The notes beneath the pieces were generated by a model. That model was not told where the DNA came from. It made no database searches and saw only the letters and a list, made by a program, of their open reading frames with translations. From Ichthyophis bannanicus (taxonomy: Eukaryota > Chordata > Amphibia > Gymnophiona > Ichthyophiidae), in contig CM066034.1 of the NCBI GenBank assembly GCA_033557465.1, positions 414,882,159 through 414,946,158 of the forward strand: 64,000 nt of DNA. The letters are read 5' to 3'. This document shows positions 30,303 to 40,606 of this stretch, one piece after another. Position 1 is the stretch's first letter. Each line of letters opens with the position of its first letter. The position numbers were made by a program, and so were the translations under genes.

Positions 30303-33300
30303 CATTCTCACATTGACATGTGGTTCTTGTCACGTCCAGGGATTTCATAGTTGACTCAGTCAGCCATTGGTACTATGGGGCCCTCAGATCATGCGATCAT
30401 TTCTGTTGATGTCTCCTTAGGGAAGACAGAGACACCCCCCCCCCCCCCCACGTAGACGGGCCTTAAATCAGGGAGTACTGCTCAACCAAGGGTTTGCCTC
30501 AGAGGTTCGGAAAGGCTGGACGGAGTTTTTAGCTTTTAATGATTCCTCTGATATATCCAGAGCTCTTTTGTGGGAGGCCAGGAAGGCGGTTCTTCGGGGG
30601 CAGCTTATCTCTTTGTCGAGCACTTTTAAAAGGAAAATGGAGGCCAAACAGGAGTAACTCCACCGAGAGATTACTGACTTGGAAATAAACCATAGACGAG
30701 GAGGGGGTGCCAGAGTATGGAAAGTGTTGACAAACCGTAGGGGAGAGCTAGCGGCTCTCGAGTCTGAACAAATTGTCTCGCTTTTCATGTGAACAAGGCA
30801 GAGATTTTACGAACAGGGGAATAAAGCAGGGAAGTTGTTGATGTGGCAACTGAAATGCCAATGGCAACGTCATAAAATAGTAGCGATTAAATCCCCTCAA
30901 GGTCAGGTCACGCAGGGTTCTGGAGACATAGCGACAATTTTTGCGAAGTTATATGCTAGTGAGACATCTGAAACAACTAAAGATATTCAAGATTGGTTGC
31001 GGGAAGCCTCTTTACCACAGCTTTCACTGGAAGGAAAAGAACATTTGGATCGGCCCTTTACCCTTCAGGAGGTTCTTCTAGTAATGAGGAACCTAAAATC
31101 TGCTAAGGCGGCGGGACCAGATTTCTTACTGGCAGAGTTGTATAAGGTGTTTCCAGATCTATTTGCCCCGATACTGCTGACAGTTTTTAATGAGATTCTT
31201 TCCAAGAAAACACTTTCGGCATCCTTCTACCAGGCGAACATTATAGTGATTCCCAAAGCAGACAAAGATCCTTTGCAGTGCTCTAACTACCGACCGATTT
31301 CTCTGTTGAATCTAGACTACAACATTTTTACCAAGGTACTAGCTAATCAGTTAGCTATTTTAATTCCGGACATTGTCCATCCAAATCAAACGGGATTTAT
31401 AAAAAACAGATACTGTTTCGAGAATGTGCGAAGGTTACTCAATGTGTTACAGGGCCTTAAATCTAAGGTAGGATCTTATGGTATCCTCTCGCTAGACGCT
31501 GAGAAAGCTTTCGACAAACTAGAATGGTCATATCTTTTACAGGTCCTTAATTAGTTTGACTTCGGGGTCTCATTTTGCACGCGGATTGCTTCTCTATATG
31601 CTAACCCTCAAGACGCGGTATCAATAAATGGTTTCATCCCTCCATCCTTTTTATTGGGAAGAAGCACAAGGCAAGGATGTCCGCTTTCTCCTTTGCTGTT
31701 TGCCCTTGCGATGGGACCCTTAGTGGCTCATATTAGGTTACAAGCAGAAGAATTTGGTATCCATCTTGGATTGGAATGGCATTCTATCTCATTATATGCT
31801 GATGACACGTTGATCTATATTAGTAATCCGTTCAAGTCTCTTCCTCAAGTGATAAGCATTTTAGATCGCTTCTCGCGCGTATCCAGATTTACAGTAAATA
31901 TGCAGAAGTCGACATTAGTTAATTGTTTATCCCGATCCTCAGCTAGATCTTATCCTAACAGGGGAGAGTTCCCAGTTGTGGATCAGTTCCGCTACCTAGG
32001 TATCATAATACATAGGGATATTTCGATGTATAATCTGAACTATCTTCCCCTCCTTCAAACAATCAGAAAAGATATGGAACGTTGGAGTGACAGCTCGATC
32101 TCTTGGTTAGGAAGGATAAATGCTTACAAGATGGTGGTTTTACCTAAGTTGCTTTTTCTTTTTATGCAACTACCCATTTCTCTTCCTAGCACTTACTTTA
32201 AGACTATTCGGCAGGCAATATTACGATTTCTATGGAGGGGAAAACGGCCTTTAATTAGCTGGCAGATTCTGATACTACCAAAATGGTCTGGGGAATTAGG
32301 GGTGTCTGATCCGGAGATGTATTATACATGTATTTGTCTTCAATCATTACTGCTGTGGAGAATTAATGATGCTGCAGATTGGGCTTCCCTGGAAAGAGAT
32401 TGGATGAAGCCAATTCCGTTAGAAGCGGTACCCTTTCTTAATGATTCATTAGAGGTAGCAAAGGTCCAGACACACCTTTTCATTGGCCCCTGCTGGAGGG
32501 CTTGGCAAAAGATGTGTAGGCAGCTTGGAATACCTGCGTCTCAATCGTCTTACCTGATACTGGGTGCTATGGGGTTTGCCAGAAACATGCAGAGAGGGGT
32601 TCAGTCAGAATTTACTTTAACAAGAATCTCCTCTTTGTATGAGGGTTCACACCCTCTACCTAAGAAGAGACTAGAGGAACGCTTAGGGTTTCATCTTTCA
32701 CAGTTCCAGTTTATTCAATTGTATCATTGTTTGGATACCCAATTCTCAAAGTCTGATGTGGTTAGAAGCCCTAAACGGTGGGAACAAGACCTCTTTGATT
32801 CTAGGCATCTTCCTGCTTTTATTACACGGCTGTATCAGAACATTGCAGAAGATTTACCTATTCTTTCTACTCTGATGCTTCCTCAGCAGAGGTGGGAGTC
32901 GACCTTGCCGGGGAAGGAGCAAGATTTTTGGCTGGAGGTATATCACTACTCGCATTCGTGTTCTATTTCACTTGGGCTAATTCATACTCAACTGAGAATT
33001 CTGTATTGTCTGTCAATAACGCCAATTAACCTTTATAACTGGAAAAGAGCTGATGATTCTTTTTGTTGGAGGTTGTGTGGCCGACGAAGAGATTTTGATC
33101 ATATGTGGTGGCACTGTCCGCATATTCAAGGATATTGGAGGAAGGTAGTGGAACATATCACTGGTAGTCTACAGATAACTTTCCCCTTTGACATGGAGAC
33201 TTGCCTATTGGGTGTTCTTCCTGAGTCAACCGGTAGTACCTCTCTTAGGAGTTTGGCTCAGACACTTTTACTAGCAGCCCGATCGGTAATAGTTCGTTTC

Positions 33301-33426
33301 TGGAAGCGCAGTAGAGCGCCGTCTTTTGCAAAATGGCGTTCAAAAAGTTGGGAACTTTATCGGTTGGAAAAAATGACAGCTTCAGTGCCGGACTCTCCTT
33401 CCAGGATGAAGAATTATGGAGTTTAG
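30303..33426 (+). pseudogene. L1-1 ORF2, end of endonuclease and reverse transcriptase
   Basis: It begins with the endonuclease end (GPSDHAIISVDVSL, near 30380). A run of C at about 30436-30449 coincides with a frame change, after which the frame reads SEVRKGWTEFLAFNDSSDIS. Reverse transcriptase: AAGPDFLLAELYKVFP (31110-31155), IPKADKDPLQCSNYRPISLL (31245-31305), HPNQTGFIKNRY, SLDAEKAFDKLEWSYLLQVL, then a single in-frame TAG at 31552. It continues open as GRSTRQGCPLSPLLF, the catalytic YADD in SLYADDTLIYI (about 31790-31820) and FRYLGIIIH. The C-terminal domain ends with a Cys/His-rich stretch MWWHCPHIQGYW near 33105. The 31654-33426 part is a clean 590-codon frame. Confidence 0.9.
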
Positions 33427-34239
33427 TTCTTCAGGTTGACCATAGAGTGATTGATGCTCCAGTTTGTCTATCCAATAGTTAGGCAGAAGGGAGATATTGT
33501 TCTTTCTAATCTCTTTTCTATACGGTTGTATTGAGTTTAAGTTGAGCCAGAGCTGAGGATTTTGCTTGGTTAAGAGTTCCTTCCGAGCTCCCTGTCTCAG
33601 TACACTAAGAATTTGCTATATGTTGTGTCCATCCTTTTCTTTCTTTCTTTCTTTCTTTCTTGTTTTCCTTTTCCCTTGTTGGATGGATCAGAAGACTAGG
33701 GGAGGGGGTGGGTTTTAGATGGAGGGGAGGGCGAAAACAATTTGAGTAGTGGTTGTTGAGCCACTGCCTCTCGAAGGCATTCATATGGCTTAGTTGCCCC
33801 ATAGAGGGACAGAAGGTTGGAGTTTTGTTTGTTTTTATGCACTAATTGAAGGGGGAAATTTCCTATACTATACTACTATATTAACAACAGAAGAGGATGT
33901 TACAATGCATTTACAAATGCTAAACTTGTAATGCTGATACTTGGTTAATTTAAGAGGTTTGGCATGATACTGGGTGATGTGCCTGGTTTGGTTATGGGAT
34001 GTTGTTGCTTAGAGATGCTGTCAGAGTTTATTTTTTATGCCTAGTTCTTAATATTGGATGCATAACAATGATATGTTTTTTGGATTCCTTCCTCCTTCTT
34101 ATCAGCTTGTTGGACACACGCGAGGGGAATTTTATTATTATGTTACATATGTTACATTATGTGTATTTCTATGGAGAGGTTTGATGGTTTGAATGTATAT
34201 TATTTGAAACTGCTCAATAAAAATGTATTACACACAAAA
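33427..34239 (+). other. L1-1 3' untranslated region
   Basis: Non-coding tail of L1-1. It carries a (TTTC)n tract at 33638-33661, a G-rich patch around 33700-33735 and the polyadenylation signal AATAAA at 34217. A short A run follows and then the right-hand target duplication. Confidence 0.8.
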
Positions 34240-34645
34240 AAAAGCTTTACTGAAATCTAAATACACCAAATCTAGGGCTCTCCCTCGGTCCAACTCCCTG
34301 GTCACCCAGTCAAAGAAATCAATCAGAATTGTCTGACAAGACCTACCTCTGGTGAACCCATGCTGCCTCTGATCCTGTAATCTGCTGGACTCCAGAAACC
34401 TCACTATTATCTCTCTCAGCAGTGCTTCCAATAATTTACTCACAACCGAAGTTAAACTAACCGGCCTGTAGTTTTCAACCACATCCTTACTTCTGTTTTT
34501 GTGTAAAGGGACCACATGTGCCTCTCTCCAGTCCTTTGGTACCACTCCCGAGTCCAACAAGGCATTGAAAAGGTGAGTGAGTGGAGCTGCTAGAATGTCC
34601 CCAAGTTCCTTCAGTATTCTAAGGTGTATCTCATCCAGTTTCATT
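34240..34645 (-). mobile_element. LINE-B copy 1, 5' portion (reverse transcriptase)
   Basis: On minus this reads KLDEIHLRILKELGDILAAP (34642-34583), VVPKDWREAHVVPLHKNRSK, NYRPVSLTSVVSKLLEAL, QHGFTRGRSCQTILIDFFDW and DLVYLDFSKAF, then enters the L1 insertion. It continues at 25561 downwards with KAFDTVPHR. This is the fingers and first palm motif of a CR1-type reverse transcriptase. It is 5'-truncated at about 34645, where Harbinger sequence begins. The first 13 bp (34240-34252) are the right copy of the L1 target duplication. Confidence 0.88.
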
Positions 34646-36100
34646 GCTTTGTCTACTTTATTGGCTGGCCTGTGACATCTGTGCCGCTGTCTGAGTCCTC
34701 CTCATTATCGTACTCCTTGGGTATATTTTCCGGGGGCAAAGGCTGCTGCCTCCTCTTGGCAAGGTTGCATAGCATGCAGCAGGCGATGAAGATCTGGCAG
34801 ACCTTTTGCAGGTTGTACACCATGTTGCCCCCTGACCTGTCCAGGCAACAAACGTTTGTGTTTCAGTTGGCCAAATGTGCGCTCAATGATGGAACAGGTT
34901 GCTCTGTGTGCCCAGTTGTAGCGTTCCTCTGCTTCACTGTGTGAGAAAACAATAGGGATCATCAATCATCTATTTAGTGGGTAGCCACAATCATCTGTAT
35001 CAGGAAATATGAAGGGAGGGATGGTCAGAGGCTGTTGATGGCCAAATGTCACAGCGTTCTCCCCCACTAATATTTGTTTGCCTTTTCATCAACTCCAATC
35101 CAGCCTTTGGTTTCTGTCTCATGCGTGCTTCCTCCTCCTGCTTTGTGGCACTAGTTGTTGCCATGGATCTATGCCTCGGCTGGGAGGCTGTGACTTACCA
35201 AGGAAGTTCACGTGAATGCCTGATTGCGATAGGATTTAGGCATCATGGCATGACCCTGGGAAATGGGGGAAGATGTTGGTTATTTCATCGTCACCATTGC
35301 ATGCTACCTGCATGTTTATGGAATGATATGACTTACAATTCCGGCATGTTTCTTCTCTTGCATGTAGGGGGGGCGTGGAGGGGAGTAGCGCCACATGTGT
35401 GCAGTCTATGACACCGAGCAATGTGGGAAAGCCTGCTACCTGATGAAAGTCAATTATGGACTGTTGGTGTTGCTGGGCAGTGCTGGGAAATCATATGTAA
35501 TATGCCATTCTGAGGAGGAATGCTGCAAAGAACTGCATGAGACACAGTGGCATGGCCGATGAGCTGATGCCTGCCATGGCTACCAGCACAGACTGAAAGC
35601 TGCCAGTTGCCAGAAATGTGAGGGCTGTGGCAACTTTGACAACCATAGGTGTGGGGTGACTTCACTGAGTGTTGGTACTGAGGTCTTGTTCTAGCTCCAG
35701 GCACAGCCGTTGTAGGGTGACTTTGTAAAATGGAACCACATCAGGCACTGTTTATCTGAAAGTCCCATGAACTGGTCTCTCAGCTAGTATATTCTCTGGA
35801 ATGGATGCTCTCTGTGCACCCTCATGCTCTCCCTCTGCAGCTGCTCGTCAATGGCTTCTTCAAACCACCAGTTCATATGCTGCATGTCTGCTTCCTCTAT
35901 CTACACCTATGGGGACCCACCACTGCATGCCTCCAACTACCCTGTGCTACCACCACCAACACGCAGTACTGTGTGTTGTGTGCAATGAAGACACAGATGG
36001 AAATGGATACATGCACAGAGACATACACACACACAGCAAAGGAAAACTCACGCACCCTCCTCCACTCTTCCGGTCCTGCACACACAGACCAATCCCCACT
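34646..36100 (-). pseudogene. HARBI1-like Harbinger transposase (broken)
   Basis: On minus, moving from 35700 downwards: LTFLATGSFQ-like sequence around 35600, VIDCTHVALLPSTPPLH (35412-35360), NCKSYHSINMQVACN, IFPHFPGSCHDA (35275-35240), then EERYNWAHRATCSIIERTFG (34935-34875). These are the Harbinger/PIF DDE nuclease motifs: Asp in IDCTH, Asp in SCHD, Glu in the last block. Several frame changes separate them, so no full protein is encoded. An acidic C terminus (EEDSDSG-like, about 34690) precedes the LINE-B junction. The N-terminal region towards 36100 is poorly preserved. A Myb-like partner fragment at 18441-19103 may belong to the same element. Confidence 0.75.
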
Positions 36101-36539
36101 ACCACTCTGCACACACTTTCACTGATGGCTTCACCTTGTGGAGACACTAGGGTCAAGGAGTTCTTGTAAGGAAGTGGGGGGATGGAAGTGACATAGATAG
36201 GCAAGCAAAAGCTTTCATTCTGCCATCCAGATTCCTGATGGATATAAAGAATAAGGCACTCTGCTACCCCCTATATTTTAACGAATGATAACGAAAACAT
36301 CATGAAACTAGGGCATTTGATTGTTGTTCAGTATGCTAATGCACATCACTGCATGTAAAATAGCTTGCCTTCAGCGTGGGATATATGCCCCCAACCATGT
36401 TTTTTCTAGGGAGATGTTTATGTGGCCACCAGCGTGGCTGTTCATTTCAGGCACATCCATATTTCCTGTACCTGTCTGTATGCCTCTTTGTCTTGCTACT
36501 GTTGTAGTTTGCTTGCTTTATTGATTTCCCTACTGTTCT
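36101..36539. other. Unclassified sequence next to Harbinger
   Basis: No family recognised. It could be the outer end of the Harbinger element or target DNA. I could not identify a terminal inverted repeat. Confidence 0.35.
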
Positions 36540-37038
36540 GTCATTACAGCCACACTGGTTCACAGCCTGCCCTACTAGAAGTGACACGGCTGCAATCCAG
36601 CAGGTATTCCCAAACTGCACCAGGACTACTTAAGCCAGCTGCCTGCGGTGTTCGGTACCGTAGTGGCATGCATACAAGGAGCGCTCCTTGGGGTGACTCT
36701 GGCGACGGAGGCCGTAGGTGGCACTCTTCCACTACTAACCCCTCAATGCCGACTTTCTCTGTGCCCTCTTCACCAGTCGGCACACATACAACTATTTGGC
36801 AATTGTTTCTATTAGCAGAGTTCACCATTAGGCCATTACTCACTATGGCAGCTATCCCGGTACAATGGGGCTGGCGCCCCCCTACTCACACCATCCTTTA
36901 TCCCTCACTCATGCTAATCTGATCCCTTGTTAGCAACCGTCATTATCCCCTTCTAATCCTGCTAATCTTGTCCCTCCACAGCTGCTCCTCTGTTTGGCCC
37001 TTGCAAATGGCCGCTCCCTTCACAGTAAATCATTACAT
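36540..37038 (+). mobile_element. L2-like LINE (LINE-C), N-terminal part
   Basis: The right end reads LALANGRSLHSKSLH (36994-37035). It joins directly to HDLISQHSLDILFVTETWL at 44760 onward once CR1 copy 2 is removed. That is the start of an L2-type endonuclease (Asn of the first motif, then TETWL). The stretch before 36980 shows no clear motif; I assign it to the element's leader by position only. A 5-bp match, TACAT, occurs at 37034-37038 and 44756-44760 and may be the CR1 target duplication. Confidence 0.6.
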
Positions 37039-37843
37039 AAGAACATAAGATATGCCATACTGGGTCAGACCAAGGTCCATCAAGCCCAGTATACTGTTTC
37101 CAAGAGTGGCCAATCTAGGTCACAAGTACCTAGCAGTTTCCCAAAAGACACAGGTTCCTCAATACTTGTATTGGGTCAAACAGTGATATCCCGTGTCCCT
37201 TTTAATAATGGTTTATGCACTTTTCTTCCAGGAACTTGTCAAAACCTTTTTTAAACCCAGCTATACTCAACAGATTTTATACATCCTCCAGTAACAAATT
37301 CTAGAGTTTGATTACACGTTGAGTGAAAAAATATTTTCTCTTATTAGTCTTAAATAGGTTACCCTGAAGCTTCATAGAATGTCCCCATGTCTTTTTATAT
37401 TCTGATGACGTAAACAATCGATCTACGTTTACCCATTCCACTACATTCATTAATTTATAGACCTCTATCGTATCTCCCCTCAGCCGTTTCTTTTCCAGGT
37501 TGAAGAGCCCTAACCTTTTTAGCCTCTCTTCATAGGGGTATCCTTCCATCCCCTTTACCATTTTGTTGGCTCTTTTCTGTACCTTTTCTAATAATGCTAT
37601 ATCTTTTTTAAGATATGGTGACCAGAATTGCACACAATATTCAAGGTTCAGTCAGATCATGGAACGATACAGAGGCATTATAATATCCTGTGTTTTATTT
37701 TCCATTCCTTTCCTTATGATACCTAGCATTCTATTTGCTCTCTTTGCCGCCTCTGCACACTGGGAGGAGGGTTTTAACATGTTATCCACAATGACGCCTA
37801 AATCTTTTTCCTGGGTGGTGGTTTTTAATGTGGAACCACACAC

Positions 37844-40404
37844 AAAAAAGGAAACATCCTCGACATGATCTTTGCCCCTCTGACAGCCCTTGATTCCAAC
37901 AATAAACCTGACACATCTGTAACTCCGGTACCTTGGTCAGACCACAAGTTAATCACCTTCCCCATTCCCATCAAGAGCAAGACATCATCACACATCAACA
38001 AAACCTCTATCATCTCAACAAAAATAACATCTCAGAGGTTCAGAGCTTTCAACAAAGAACATATTCTTGCTGAAACCCGTCCTCTCCTCAATGACACTTC
38101 TCTCAACCTGGAAAACCTGATCACCGCCTGGAACAGCAATCTCAGCGTCATTGCACTACAACCAAACCAGAGTAACAACCTGAAGAAAAGAAAACCTTCT
38201 CCTTGGTTCTCCCCGGACTTACGAGCTTCCCTCATACACCTAAGAAGACTGGAAAAACGGTGGCGTCGATCACGCTCCACGGAAGACCTAACAGCCTACA
38301 AATTACATCTATCTACGCATAGAGAGTCAGTCATGGCTAAAATGAAACAATTCCATACCGATACACTTAAAAGATCACTAAATAAACCACGTGATCTTTT
38401 CAATCTAGCCAAGACCTTAGCTAAGGAACCTTCGTCTGAACAACCTGAACTCATTCACCCACAAGCTTTCGCTGAATATCTGCAATCCAAGCTGCTACAA
38501 ACTGACAACATCGCAACAATCCCTGCTCAAGACACCATCTGCCTATTGAACCTATCTATGTTCTCCACACCATCTAAAAAACATGTTGAGAACACCATCG
38601 CTGCCCTCAACACCACTACTGCACAAACCGACCCCTGCCCAGCCTATTGGATAAAGGAGCTACACTGTGATCTCAGCCCTCTCATCACTAGAATGATGAA
38701 TTTATCCTTTACATCTGGTTCCTTCCCATCAGCCCTAAAGAGAACGTCCATTAGGCCCCTCTTGAAGAACCCCAAACTCGACCCACAAAAGGTTGAATCT
38801 TATAGACCCATAGCTAGCATACCCCTTCTAGCTAAAATAATTGAAAAGGAAGCTCAAAGGCAAATACAGAATCACATCGACACTGCCTCCCCTCTAGATC
38901 AATGCCAGCATGGCTTCAGGGAGTTCCACGGTGTAGAAACCCTCCTCACCACCCTCTGCAACAACATTATCACAGGCATTGACAACATCCGCCAAGGCTT
39001 TGTTCTTATCTTCTTGGACATTGCTGCGGCCTTTGACTCTGTACATCACGATCTTTTAATAGGGCGGCTAAAAGAAAAGGGCATCAACGACACTGCTCTG
39101 GACTGGTGCAGGTCATACCTGGATCAGAGATGGCAGTATGTAACCTCAGGAACAGCAACATCCACACCTTTCCATCAAAGGCAGGGCGTGCCACAAGGGT
39201 CCTCCCTATCATCACTCTTATTTAACATATACATACAGCCCGTCTGCAACATCATCAGGTCCTTCAAGGTCGACTGCTTGATATACGCAGACGACATTCT
39301 TCTCTACATGCCTTTCTCCACAGTCCACATGGATCTTTCCCCGCTGACCAAATGTTTTGATGCGGTGTCTGAATGGCTTCAATCCCAGAACCTCCGTATT
39401 CAACACAAGAAAACTGAGGTTCTCTTCATCACTAGGGACCCACTTTTCACCCCCCCCCCCCACCACAGATAAAGGTGAAAGAAGCCGAGCTCCAAACAAA
39501 GCCTTCAATCCGATACCTTGGGGTCACTTTGGACCAACGCCTGGATATGAAATTACATATAACCAACATAGTCAGAGCAATCTACCTCAAGATCCGGACA
39601 CTCCGACACCTCCGCTCCTTGCTTGATCCTGAGGACTTCCGGACTATATTCCAAGCTTTAACCTTACCGCACCTTGACTATTCCAATGCCATTCTTCAAG
39701 GCCTCTCACACTCCACCTTAAACCCTTTACAACTTGCCATGAACACCGCTGACAGAGTCCTCTACGGAGCATCAAGAAGGGACCATGTAACACCTATTCT
39801 AAAGCAGCTTCACTGGCTCCCCATACATGGAAGACTGTTGTTCAAGACCTTATTACTCACCTTCAAGGCCATCAAAGGCATCACCTCCTCCTCACTAATA
39901 GATCTCATTCAGACCGTTCCACCTAACAGATCTAGGAGAACGATATCTACAAACTCGCTAGTAATCCCTAAGGCAGCAACAAAATGCTCACTAGCGATGT
40001 CTAACAGAGCTTTCAGCTTCTATGCCCCTAAGTGCTGGAACACCTTACCACTGGAGATTCGGGCTGTCACCGATCTAACTCTTTTCCGAAAGGCACTCAA
40101 ATCTCACTTGTTCCCCCATTATTACCAGACCAGCCAGACACCAACCTGACCGCCCATCCCCTTTTTGAACACCTGTTCCACATGACCCAACTCAAACTAA
40201 GAATGAATCCTGCTGTATATACATGTAAATACACATGTAAATTGTTTCAGTTAACAGTTTCCCCCATGTTTATCCAAGTTCTCGTACCTGTTCTCTGTAA
40301 AACCAAACAGCTTGTTGTTCTGGTCTATTGTTATATTGTAAACCGCGCTGATGCTAAATAGTGCGGTATATAAGAGCCTGTAATAAATAAATAAATAAAT
40401 AACC
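37844..40404 (+). mobile_element. L2-like LINE inserted in CR1 copy 2
   Basis: A 5'-truncated plus-strand L2-type LINE. The frame 37865-39472 starts in the endonuclease (VTPVPWSDHKLITFPI), then runs through KPSPWFSPDLRASLIHLRRL and reverse transcriptase: SYRPIASIPLLAKIIEKEAQ, HGFREFHGVETLL, VLIFLDIAAAFDSVHHD, GVPQGSSLSSLLFNIYIQP and the catalytic YADD in LIYADDILLYM. A C tract at about 39450-39463 shifts the frame. The C-terminal part continues at 39475-40149 (SIRYLGVTLDQRLDMKLHIT, WLPIHGRLLFKTLLL). The tail ends GCGGTATATAAGAGCCTG then (TAAA)n. A short AACC repeat at the borders may be the target duplication. Close relative of 51905-55431. Confidence 0.88.
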
Positions 40405-40457
40405 TTGCATCGTGTAACCATAGTTTGGGTTGTTCTTTCCTAGGTGTATAACTTTGC

Positions 40458-40606
40458 ACTTATTTATTTACTTTATTTATTTATTTATATTCTCTTATAT
40501 ACCGCGCTATTCTGCATGAGTGCGGTTTACATTGAACAAACTGAAATTACATTGAACAGGGCATTATAACTTGGAGATAACTATTTTACAGGGAACATGG
40601 GCTATG
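40458..40606 (-). repeat. SINE or LINE 3' tail in CR1 copy 2
   Basis: About 150 bp nearly identical to the 3' half of the SINE at 7046-7190, including (TTTA)n, CGCGCTATTCTGCATGAGTG and ATAACTTGGAGATAACTATT. It is 5'-truncated and interrupts the CR1 codons for FNVDKCKVMHLG. Confidence 0.8.

Larger units (their letters stand above)
25562..34239 (+). mobile_element. L1/Tx1-like LINE (L1-1), near full length
   Basis: Plus-strand element bounded by the 13-bp duplication AAAAGCTTTACTG. It begins with a G-rich start and AACAAGATGGCC near 25588, which resembles L1 5' ends. It holds an ORF1 remnant, an endonuclease (split by hAT copy 2), a reverse transcriptase, a 3' untranslated region with a (TTTC)n tract (33638-33661) and AATAAA (34217), then a short A tail. 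Without the 2439-bp hAT and one 8-bp duplication copy it is about 6.2 kb, a normal L1 length. Frameshifts in the endonuclease region and one stop in the RT make it inactive, but it is well preserved. Confidence 0.9.

Noticed and set aside
29819..30311. Overlapping ORFs on both strands that encode nearly the same peptide
   Set aside because: They read the two arms of a DNA palindrome. The similarity on opposite strands is explained by symmetry, not by gene duplication.
36422..36922. A 166-codon plus-strand ORF
   Set aside because: No domain or family; it overlaps the probable leader of LINE-C and a low-confidence Harbinger border, and it has no start context or homologous copy in the window.
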